Source of the DNA: Nautilus pompilius
Lineage: Eukaryota; Mollusca; Cephalopoda; Nautilida; Nautilidae
Direction of reading: 5' to 3'
Assembly (NCBI GenBank): GCA_018389105.1
Contig: JACATO010002730.1
Coordinates: 3,454,501-3,518,500 of the forward strand
Length of the DNA: 64,000 bases
Of the stretch, positions 12,472 through 21,995 are shown in pieces. The position numbers and the translations under genes are program-made. Positions within the stretch are counted from its first letter, which is position 1; each line of letters starts with the position of its first letter. The notes beneath the pieces are model-generated. The model did not search any database. It was given only the letters and a program-made list of their open reading frames with translations, and had not been told where the DNA came from.

Positions 12472-14263
12472 CTCAGAATTTGATTGTTCAGGGATATCTG
12501 TAGGCTGTGTAGAAGGTCCTGCTAATTCAATGTCCTCCTGAGATAAGACATGTTGCTCTCTCAGTTTAGCTCTCCTATCTCTTTTGGCAGCAGATATGTC
12601 CACCGAAGACATCTGAAATGCTCCCTTGGGTCCTGTTTTTGAACGCTGATCTCGAAGATATGCTCTTTCTTCAATTGGCACCTTTGCAGCTGCTGGACAA
12701 ACGCAGATGATGTGTTCTTTTGTGCATTTGTCTTTTTTGCAATATATCCTAGAATCGTTGCAAGGCACAATTTCCAGAGGACAGGAACAGGCTGATATAT
12801 CAAAGAGTTTGTCCAACTTAGAATCCAGATTACGCTTAGCATTTGCTTTAGCATGCTTGCGATTTATGTCTTTCACAGTCACAAAGAGATCTTTAACTTT
12901 TCTGTCAATGGATTTTTTCATGAATTAATGGTAATCTTGGATTCACAGACAACCAAATTGATTTCAAGTCCCTGGTAACATGCTGCACTTTAGCCCAAAA
13001 ATCTGCACAGGGATCGGCACATTCTAGATAATAATAATATTGAATCAATTGTCTGTAGGTGCTGGGATCTGTGAGCACTAAATCACAAGGACCACCGCCA
13101 TATTTCTCTTCACTTTTCTTTCTTGTTAGCGGCGTTGTTTTCACTTTCGGCATTTTTTCAAAAATATCTCAGACAACCTTAAATGTAATTAAATTCAATA
13201 TTAAAATCTGATATATAAATTAATGATGTTACAAACTCTTGTCTTCAGCTTGTAATATACTCATAATCCTCCCCCCTTTTCCGATGATAATAATAGAAAC
13301 ACTCACTAAAATAATTATTATTACAGAGTAAGTTACTATGCAAAACACGGCCTCGCAATGACACTATAAGCAAGATTCCAGTCCGCCGTCGGCGCAAGGC
13401 AATACACCGTATATTTTCTAAAATAAACACAGAGAGAACCGTCCTTAAACTATAAATATATATATATAATAGGGGGCTGGACACGCAGTGGTCCGTAACA
13501 TTGACTTTTAAAGCATAGCAAGACAAGGACAGTTGAAAAAAAAATGGTTACATGCACCGAAAACACTAGTGAAAAAGTAAAATTAAACAGTTATTTCAAA
13601 ATCCGCAAAAAGATATTCAAGTTAAACTCATATATTTGTGATTTTAACGTATTATACATGGAAATGCAACTACTGATTGCTTACTCACACTCCTGTGTCA
13701 ACATCGACCTGCCCTAGTAATTACTCATTGAAAATACAATTTTAAAAAGCTTTAGGTTGTTTTATTTTATTTAAAGTCAATAAATTTTTTGGCACAGTCG
13801 TCAAACGCTAAGTTTAAGTGAACGATCCGTATTACCTTTCGAATGTGCGTGATTGTCTTTTATTACTGGAATATTTCATGTTGGAGATGAGTAAATTAAT
13901 GTTTAACCAAAGTAAGCTGGTGTTTAAACACTCATGCGTAACTTTCTTTAGAGCTAACCCGTCAACAGCGTAGAATAATCGATGCTCCGAAAAAATGATT
14001 TCGGTCTGGTCAATAAAGTGAGCTATTATTCAGCGCCATCTAGCGGAATAATCAAGTTGAACAAAATGTAAAATGTATTCCATTTTTAGATATTATTTAT
14101 TTTGGAAAATTTTTTATTGTCAAAGAAAATTATTTAACACACATATAGTATTAAAATTTCCAAAAAATCAACATTAAACCAAAGGCAACGAAACAAAAAT
14201 TAACTTGAAAACTTGGAAATGCTGTAAAGTCTTAACTCTCTGAGACCATTTTGGGTACATTTA

Positions 14264-15810
14264 CAGGTGAATCTCAAAAAATTAGAATATCGTGGAAGAG
14301 TTCATTTTTTTCTGTAATTTAATTCAAACAGTGAAACTTTCTATTCTAGATTCATTACAAATAAAGTGAAATATTTCAAGCCTGTTTTTGTTTAATTTTG
14401 ATGATTACGACTTACAGCTCATGAACATAAAAAAATCCACTATCTCAAAATAATAGAATATTTCATAAGATCAATAAAAGAAAGGATTTGTGATATATAA
14501 ATGACAAACTTCTGAAAAGTATGTTCATTTATGCACTCAATACTTGGTCGGGGCTCCTTTTGCATGAATCACTGCATCAATGCGGCGTGGCATGGAGGCG
14601 ATCAGCCTGTGGCACTGCTGAGGTGTTATGGAAGCCCAGGTTACTTTGATAGCGGCCTTCAGCTCATCTGTATTGTTGGGTCTGGTGTCTCTCATCTTCC
14701 TCTTGACAATACCCCATAGATTCTACATGGTGTTCAGGTCAGGCGAGTTGGCTGGCCAATCAAGCACAGTAATACCATGGTCAGCAAACCAGTTACTAGT
14801 AGTTTTGGCACTGTGGGCAGGTGCCGAGTCCTGCTGGAAAAGGAAATCAGCATCTCCATAAAGTTTATCAGCAGACGGAAGCATGAAGTGATCTAAAATC
14901 TCCTGGTAGACGGCTGCGTTGACTTTGGACTTCATAAAACACAGTGGACGAACACCAGCAGATGAAATGGCACTTCAAATCATTACTGACTGTGGAAACC
15001 TCATACTGGACTTCAAGCAACTTGGATTCTGTCTCTCTCCACTCTTCCTCCAGACTGTGGGACGTTGATTTCCAAATGAAATGCAAAATTTACTTTCATC
15101 TGAAAAGAGGACTTTGAACCACTGACCAACGGTCCAGTTCTTTTTCTCCTCAGCCCAGGTAAGACGCTTCTGATGTTGTCTCTGGTTCAGGAGTGGCTTG
15201 ACACTAAGAATGCGACACTTGTAGCCCATTTCCTGGACACGTCTGTGCGTGGTGGCTCTTGATGCACTGACTCCAGCCTCAGTCCACTCCTTGTGAAGCT
15301 CCCCCTAGTTCTTGAATCGGCTTTGCTTGACAATCTTCTCAAGGCTTCGGTCATCCCTCTTGCTTGTGCACCTTTTCCTACCACACTTCCCTTCCAGTCA
15401 ACTTTCCATGAATATGCTTTGATACAGCCAACCCTTTCAGCAATGACCTCCTGTGATTTACCCTCCTTGTGGAGGGTGTCAATGAGTGTCTTCTTCACAA
15501 CTGTCAAGTCAGTAGTCTTCCCTATGATTGTGGTTGTGTGTACTGAACCAGACTGAGAGATTCAAGGTATTTATACTGCATAAATAGTGATTTACTCAAA
15601 CTCGTAATGGAATATTCTAATATTTTGAGATATGTTTTTTTTTCTATATTTTATCTGTAGGCAGTAATTATTAAAATTAAAATTAAAAAATGCTTGAAAC
15701 ATTTTAGTTTACATGTAATGAGTCTAGAATATATGCAATTTTCACTTTCTGAAATAACTGAAAAAATATTGAACTCTTCCACGATTTTCTAATTTTTTGA
15801 GATTCACCTG
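14264..15810 (-). mobile_element. Tc1-like transposon, fish-type family, 1547 bp with both ends
   Basis: Both ends read CAGGTGAATCTCAAAAAATT followed by AGAATATCGTGGAAGAGTTCA, with one mismatch. They are flanked by TA at 14262-14263 and 15811-15812. Beyond about 45 bp the ends stay similar, imperfectly, to about 200 bp (shared blocks such as TCTAGA.TCATTAC, TTTCAAGC and TCTCAAAATA.TAGAATATT), so the inverted repeats are long. The transposase relic lies inside on the minus strand. The terminal sequence and protein resemble, from memory, a Tc1 family abundant in fishes. Confidence 0.9.
14537..15525 (-). pseudogene. Tc1-like (DD34E) transposase, inactivated
   Basis: The reading frame is recognisable from GKTTDLTVVKKTLIDTLHKE (about 15525) to PRRIDAVIHAKGAPTKY (14540). 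The likely start codon has become ATA. The N-terminal helix-turn-helix part is out of frame with the rest. From 15229 a single frame carries VLFSDESKFCISF (first catalytic Asp) and FLFQQDSAPAHS (second Asp). It has one TGA where the family has the Trp of the WGA motif. A TAG replaces the Glu codon in SPDLNxxENLWG, so the third catalytic residue is itself a stop. About 330 codons are present, the normal Tc1 length. The enzyme would cut the element's ends and insert it at TA. This copy cannot do so. Confidence 0.88.
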
Positions 15811-15902
15811 TACATCTCGCTACTTTTCAAATGTGAATTATTCAGCAAAGCTGAGCCTTAGGAGATGTGATACAGTCTTATTAATATAATTCTTTGTAAC
15901 AC

Positions 15903-15982
15903 AATTCTATACATAGCTTCAACTCTACTTTCTTGTATTAAGAAAATTCTATATATAGCTTCAACTCTACTTTTTTGTATTA
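15903..15982. repeat. Tandem duplication, 42-bp period
   Basis: Two adjacent copies of a unit containing TAGCTTCAACTCTACTTT (15903-15940 and 15945-15982) differ at two positions. The period is 42 bp, with only two visible units. It lies just outside the right end of the Tc1-like element. Confidence 0.85.
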
Positions 15983-16209
15983 CACATGTGATGACTTTAT
16001 TAAGAAGTGCCACTAGGCTGCGGTGTAGAAGCATCCCAGGTGGGATAAATAAAAAATGATGTAATATACGAAGAGTTAAAATGATATTTAATGTGTTTAT
16101 TCGTAATCTGAAGGTATTTTGGCCTTAACTATAAAATCTTATGAAAAATAGGTTCGAATTTTTAATATTTTATTTTTTTATCTTTATATTTTAAATATAA
16201 CCAAAATAG

Positions 16210-16306
<97 letters not shown>

Positions 16307-17862
16307 TGGGTTGTTAGCATCGTAATATTATATAAAATACCTAAGGTACCTACTTATATACTTGGCAAAATTCATAATTAGGTTGTGAAAATAAGAAAGT
16401 GTTAAGAGTGAAAATGTTTGTATAGGTTTATAGTTTTTATTATTAATTTTTAGTTAGTAAAGTACATTTTTGTTGTTTTGAAAACTTATTTAATTACTCG
16501 TTTTTTTTCTATCCTCCAGGAAAATTGATTAGATTCAGATTATTGGAAAAACCTAATATACCAGTTTTACTTTCTGAACTTATATTTCTTACTCTGAAGG
16601 ATCATTAAAGTATAAATATGTAATGTTTCCTTGCAGGCCACTACGACTGCTTAGAATTCTATCAGCACTTTTGATTACCGAATCTATAAAATTCCAGTGA
16701 TAAGCTTCGTTAAAACAGTTTCTTTTGATGTGCTGATATATCTTTCTATCTCAGTTCGCTCCCGTCTACAAATTATACACTTTGGCTATTCCCATTATTA
16801 TTATTATTATTATTGCTGCTGTTTTTTATTGTTGTTTTAAATTGATACTCGGCTTTCTTTGCCTTCATTCTCTTCAGTTTGTTCTATTAGATGCTAAGAG
16901 CAAGGCAGTCTGTTTTAAAGATGATTGGACATTTCCAAAATTAATCAAATAATTTCAGAAAAGCAAATGCTGATAATTATTTTAAATTTTTTACCATTTA
17001 TGATTGCATTCGTTTGAGCTGTTAAGTTTTTTCCTTAGGTTATCCAAGACTAAATTACTCAATTTGCTTTTCATTCAAAGATGTGGGTGTATCATATAGT
17101 GAAGGTAAAAAAAGTAGAGAGAGGCAAAAAATAAGCAACGTAAGTGTAGGTTCTTTTTATGAAAGGTCATGAGATTTGGTCAGCATTTAAACAGATTTCA
17201 TAGTAATAGCGTTTTAAAGAGGTTCTTAGAAAGGATGAAAGTCTCCTAAGAAACAGACCCTTTACTAAAATTATCAATCGTTGCTCTTTTTCACTAGGTG
17301 TATAAACTCAAATAAAGACGATCCAACTATTCTTATTTTTATGCTCTCTGGTACAATTTCTTAATTTGCTTTTAACTTCCAAAATTCTTCTGATATCATA
17401 TGCTCTTTGATGATATTTATTAAAATAGATATCTATTTGTTGTATAATGCTACTGCTAAGGCAATATCATTGATTGATCGGCGTGGCATAGATTGGATCA
17501 ATCAGATCGGTCGATATAACCAAACAACATTTCCATTTCTGTGTAATGTCGTCATTTTCACTGTAATACATTTTATCTTACACTGAAAATGTTTGAAAGG
17601 AAATCTAGTGTAGGAGGGATTTTTCGAAGAGTAATCGAGAAAATACCTTTGTCAGTACCACAAATCTTGGTCCAATAAATTTACAAGGATTAGTGATGGT
17701 TAAAGGGATGATATTTAACTAGTATAATTTTGTACTAAAAATACATTAGATTTCTCTGATATCCTTTTTATTCTTATGCACTGTTTCTGGGAGATCTTGT
17801 TTCTTTCCTACTCTCAGTTGAAACCTTTACGCACGCATTCAGATGATGGAGTCAGCCTAATA
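15983..17862. other. Non-coding DNA with a microsatellite
   Basis: Apart from the GA repeat listed separately and a short ATT run near 16797-16816, no feature could be supported. The frames are short and AT-driven. Confidence 0.6.
16209..16306. repeat. (GA)n microsatellite, about 98 bp
   Basis: An almost pure GA dinucleotide run, interrupted by GC at a few places (GAGCGAGA). The purine-only strand could form unusual DNA structures, but no function is implied. Confidence 0.97.
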
Positions 17863-17864
17863 TA

Positions 17865-19180
17865 CGAGGTCTGTCGAAAAAGTATCCGACTTTATTTTTT
17901 TCTCGTGGGAAGCAATGACATTAGGGAGGCAAAAGTGTGCATAGTGGAGCCGCATGCCTTCATGAGCATGCGTGAAGCGTGGTTTTTGGCGGGCTTGCTG
18001 GATGTGTCTGTCGCTGTCAGGAAGCCAGCGTGTGAGGTTCTGTACTACTTACTCGTCGCATTTTCATTTCGCCCGTGATGATGGAACGTGTGGGGCAACG
18101 ATCTTGCAACAAGTTTTGCCAAAAGCTTGGAGATACCCAAGCGGAGACAAATCGTAAAATTCAACAGCCTTTTGGTGACAACTATGGGTGTTATCCAAAT
18201 AAAGAATGGTACAACAGGCTCAAAGATGGCCACACATCAGTGGAGAGTGACCAGCATTCCTGGAGGCCGTCAACAAGCCACAATGCAGTTGTTATCGAGA
18301 AAGTGCGGACCATGATAATGGAGGATCAACGTTTGACGGTGCGGGAAATTGGTGATGAGGTTGGAATCAGTAAAGATTCTGCACATGCAATTTTAAAGGA
18401 AGATTTGGACTTGCGCAAAGTGGCAGCGAAATTTGTGGCCAAGCTGCTTTCTCAGGAACAAAAACAACTTCGTCTTAAGGTTGCGCAGGTCCTGCTGGAT
18501 ACTGTCAACAGAGATCCTGAGTTCCAGAATACCGTGACAACTGGAGATGAGACATGAATGTACGGGTGCGATCCGGAAACCAAAGCTCAGTCATCACAAT
18601 GGAAGCACCCAACGTCGCCAAGGTCCGGAGAAAAATCAAGGTGATGCTGACTGTTTTCTTCGACTACCAAGGCGTTGTGCATCACGAATACGCACCAGAA
18701 GGACAAACAGTTACAAAGAAGTACTATCAGGAAGTCCTCCGACGTCTTTATGATGCAGTTTGGCGCAAGAGACCGGATCTGTGGGCCTCGTTAAAACTGG
18801 CAGCTGCATCATGAAAACGCCCCGGCTCATTCGTCGCAGCTGATCCAAGGTTTCTTGGCAAAGAAATGCATTTCGCTCATTCGCCTGGCTCCCTACTCTC
18901 CAGACATGGCTCCTTCTGAGTTCTGGTTGTTCCCAAAAATGATGATGCCACTGAAAGGCTCCAGCTTTGAGAGCAGAGAGAACATCATGCGGAATGCGGC
19001 GGCAGAGCTGAGAGCCATTCTGGAAGAAGCATTCCAGACGTGCTTCCAACAATGGAAGGATCGTTGGGCTAAGTGTTGAGGCACACGGGGTCTATTTAGA
19101 AGGGGATTAGCAATTCAATCCCACCAAGTACGTAATTTTTTTTCCAAGTCTAAGGTCGGATACTTTATCGACAGTACTCG
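17865..19180 (+). mobile_element. mariner transposon (DD34D type), 1316 bp
   Basis: The left end reads CGAGGTCTGTCGAAAAAGTA then TCCGAC. The right end is its reverse complement with a few changes (CGAGTACTGTCGATAAAGTA). TA flanks both ends (17863-17864 and 19181-19182). The length is normal for mariner. The transposase relic runs on the plus strand inside. Confidence 0.88.
18075..19079 (+). pseudogene. mariner transposase, broken, with substituted catalytic residues
   Basis: The N-terminal part (18075-18557) has the paired helix-turn-helix region, with RPSTSHNAVVIEKVRTMI and LTVREIGDEVGISKDSAHAI. It reaches the first catalytic motif, TGDET, after which TGA replaces the usual Trp. The same frame continues MYGCDPETKAQSSQWK and then shifts. 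The middle part holds KVMLTVFFDYQGVVHHEYAP. The last part holds LHHENAPAHSSQLIQG and YSPDMAPSEFWLFPK. Family members have Asp at HDNA and APSD; here both are Glu, with the normal 34-residue spacing. The frame ends at RWAKC. At least one stop and two frameshifts make it non-functional. Confidence 0.85.
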
Positions 19181-19182
19181 TA

Positions 19183-20570
19183 TTTCTGAAATGAGAGAAG
19201 AAAAAAAACAAACGATTTCATTTCACTTCACAACTGGCGTTTTCATGATAATTATGTAACCAGGTTATTTTAAATACTACAAAGCAAATCATTAACTATA
19301 ACGGCTTAACGAACGTAATAATGTGGAACGTATCCGCTAATTTTACGTCTTTATGTCTTTTGTACATTAAATATACAGACATCTCCATCCGCCTTTTGAG
19401 TACCACGTTCATTTAACTGTTAATGTGTGCAGACTGGCTTTGTACCTTTACAAGATTTTATCTTCAGCAGTTAAAACCCACCGCTCTAGAAATAGAATCA
19501 ATTAAAAAAATTCAGTCAATAAATCAAGGATGCGGGTATAAAGCGAATTAGATATCAATCACAGCAGTCGTATAGAGTCCACGTCAAAGTTCGCTCACAG
19601 CACTGACAAATGTTCTGCTTATTTTACTTGGTAATGCACAAATAACTAAATGCTTAAAGAAAACCAGCGGTGAGCGCAGAGAAACAAGAAAAATCGGTTT
19701 AGTTTTTGCCTCTAAATACCACTGTAGTCAATTAAGCCTAAAGAATTTAAGGCGAAGCGCGTATTTACCAAGGTGACTGAAATCAATTTGTCTTTGTCTG
19801 AAGACAAGGAATACGTGTGCTGGAAATTAAATAAGAATTTTTACGACAGGTATTGGGTTTCTCTACTTAGGCATCATCTTGCCGACATTGAAAGGGAAGA
19901 AAATCGTAATGAAATTGAAATACTGCAAAAGGGAAGAAAAAGAATATAGATAAAGTCAAATGATATTGAAACTAATTTTGAACAAGTTTGCTTATTATTG
20001 TGTTTTATTATGCAAAACTCTCAACTATTGATATTTGCATATTTTTTAATATATATATAACAGTATATTTCAGAGACAACTGTAGTGTTTAAAGAATAGT
20101 TTTATCAGATACAAAGTAAACTTTAAGGTAGTTACACACTGTGGAAATTCGAATTATCGAAAACAAAAAAATTTATTTAGTACATTGCTGTTCGCTTCGT
20201 TATGTGCCACAATTCAGTAACATCCTGGTGACAACGGTCTTATCTTCGCTAAACAAACACGCCACGTTACGATCGCCTGATAGCCATTGTCGTCCGAATT
20301 ATAGCTTCCTATTGATTTCTCAACATCTTCCTTTTTCACTAAATGAAGTAACGAATTGCCGTTTTCTTAAATCGAAAAGCCTCTACACCGTGTATCCTGC
20401 CGACACATGCAGGTGTAGGTGTTGGCTAAGCGACTCCTTACTTTCTTTCCCTGACGATCAACACAATGTTTGTCAAACCGAGACATTGAACTTCTGCTTT
20501 GACGCTCACCGTCTTTCCGTGTGTTCAGTTTTGTGCAAGTTTGTATGTTTGAGCTTCAAATCATAGAAAC
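19183..20570. other. AT-rich non-coding DNA
   Basis: A plus-strand frame at 20141-20566 (141 codons, non-ATG start) has no family motif. A sequence near 20145-20170 (GAAATTCGAATTATCGAAAA) resembles pogo/Tigger terminal repeats and could be the left end of the relic that follows, but no matching right end was found. Confidence 0.45.
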
Positions 20571-20579
20571 CTGCGATTG

Positions 20580-21995
20580 GTAAAGGAGCGTCAAAATTAG
20601 CTATATACCTTCGAACCGGCAGAAATACTGCGAATGACTTAAAAGCAAAGCAGAAAAAGTGAAGGATTTCACGAGTAAACTCGAATCAGCTGAAGACAGA
20701 AAGGCTGGATAGACCATAAAATAGTAAGTGGTGATAAATAACATAATAAAGTATACACGGGAAATCGGTAACGAGATCATTTTTAATTGCAAACGCTTTG
20801 GATTTTTCAGGCTAAATTGCACCTAGACCTCTACAGGAAGTTTTGGATGGCTTATGAAACTCAAGTTACATCACAGAATCAGACAATTTACCATTTAGGA
20901 TAAGAACCTCTCTTTGGAGAGTAATGGCTCTGTTGGATATCAGAAAAATGTTTTGAAGAATTGTTGCAAAAGCAAGCATACTGCTGACCAGTTGTATAAT
21001 TTATAAAAGAAGACTTTACTGTTAATCTCACAACTTTGCAAGGTAGGTGGAAGCCTACTGCACCCGCAGACCAAAAAATGTGTAATGACGTTGCTTTGCA
21101 TTAATGCAAGCCATTCACAACTAGCATTTGTTAAAATTTCAAAATTTTTTTGATCCCAAACGAGCTTCCTTTGAAAGAGATCTAAAAAAAAAATCAAAAG
21201 TGCATATGAATAAATTGTATCGTGCTCCAGCTCTTATGGCGAACACGTCGAAATGGTTAAGAATGAGAAACTATTCAAAAGGTTTGTGATTTTTAAATAA
21301 AGCATCTTTACCCTCAAATGATAAAGGGTTGACGTCAACGGATTAAAACATATGAATTCTTTATCTTGTCAGAAAACTGATCTTATACAGCCTTGGGATA
21401 AAGGAGTCCTGGAGAACCTCAGGCATCGCTATCGTGCGGTACCGCTGGAGAAAATTGTTTTTGAATGTGATTCAGAACAATGTTTACTAAGTTTCTAGAA
21501 GTACCTAACAGCCAAAGGTGCATTATACGAGACCAAAGACGCGTGGGAAACTGCCGAATGATAGACACTGCAAAGCCGTCTGGAAAAAGTTCTGCCTGGA
21601 AGGATAAGATGAAGAGAAACAGTTCAATGCGACAAATGATAAGAGAGGTGACAAAAAAAAAAAACAACTTGTTTTGGTTTTGAAACGGATTCATGGATGA
21701 ATTGACTGCGAAGCATGTGATATAAATGAATGGCTTGGAGACGTCGATGATCTAGGTTGGCAAACTCAAAACAAATAAAAGGAATTGTGGCAGACCTGAT
21801 GATGAATAGTGACCATCAGATAAACGAAGATGAGAATGCAACCAGCGATGAAATGAGTGACACACCAATTCATTCCAAGGCTAAAGAGGTTTGAAAGCTG
21901 TTTGAAATTATTGGAACGGTAGAATGGAGCTGAAGCAACTCAATTTTTACTTATAAATCGCATTCATATCTTCGCAGCTGGTAAATGGAAAATAA
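20580..21995 (+). pseudogene. pogo/Tigger-family transposase relic
   Basis: Plus-strand fragments occur in the order expected for a Tigger transposase. KVKDFTSKLESAEDRKAG (about 20660) is followed by LKLHHRIRQFTI (20850) and TADQLYNL (20980, for ADQVYNADE). LIQPWDKGVLENLRHRYR (21380) matches the LIQPMDQGVI...YR motif after the catalytic region. DINEWLGDVDDLGWQ (21720) and ATQFLLINRIHIFAAGK (21935) match the C-terminal region. Many stops and frame changes separate them, so the copy is old. Such enzymes have an N-terminal CENP-B-like DNA-binding region, which is not legible here. No convincing terminal repeats were found. Confidence 0.8.

Larger units (their letters stand above)
10471..13153 (-). 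pseudogene. hAT-like transposase of an unnamed divergent family, three exons, two frameshifts
   Basis: The exons are 13153-12472, 12289-11021 and 10834-10471. The introns (12290-12471 and 10835-11020, about 185 bp each) have GT...AG ends and join in frame. The joined product is about 770 residues once two one-base frame breaks, in A runs near 12915 and 11570, are allowed for. Residues 122-152 hold a cysteine cluster (CxC, C, C, C, CxC) that may bind zinc; it is not a standard BED finger. Candidate RNase H-fold residues are D322 (GVDGK), D406 (LLDNTATNTG), a CxxH at 435-438 (CALHQNELPLR) and E719 (HSQSVER). The order D, D, CxxH, E is that of hAT transposases. I recall the NELPLR block and C-terminal CHSQxVER block from many uncharacterised invertebrate proteins, but not a family name. 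Catalytic roles are inferred. The start is the first Met, in MPKVKTTPLTRKK. Confidence 0.75.
10222..13724 (-). mobile_element. hAT-like DNA transposon, complete with both ends and target duplication
   Basis: The element runs from 10230 to 13716. It starts TAGGGCAGGTCGAT, and its other end is the reverse complement of the same sequence. The terminal inverted repeats are long and imperfect. After the first 15 bases, matching blocks recur: GAGTAAG, CAGTAGTTGCAT, and later TGCGGATTT and GTTTAATT, out to about 170 bp on each side. The direct repeats GTAATTAC (10222-10229 and 13717-13724) flank it. They are 8 bp and fit the hAT target pattern nTnnnnAn. The 8-mer is a palindrome, so a 10-bp duplication with ends starting AGGGCAGG is an equally literal reading. 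The 8-bp reading is preferred because the encoded protein has hAT-like motifs. The element carries one spliced gene on the minus strand. Confidence 0.85.

Noticed and set aside
16209-16306. CRISPR-like or satellite array
   Set aside because: It is a simple GA dinucleotide run with no spacers. No regularly spaced repeat array exists anywhere in the window.
16621-16720. Acceptor-like TTTCCTTGCAG followed by GC-richer sequence
   Set aside because: The frame that would follow reaches a stop within five codons in the most open phase and no donor pairs with it.
20141-20566. 141-codon plus-strand frame with Cys-rich end
   Set aside because: Non-ATG start, no recognisable motif, and it sits just upstream of a Tigger relic; more likely chance or transposon flank.
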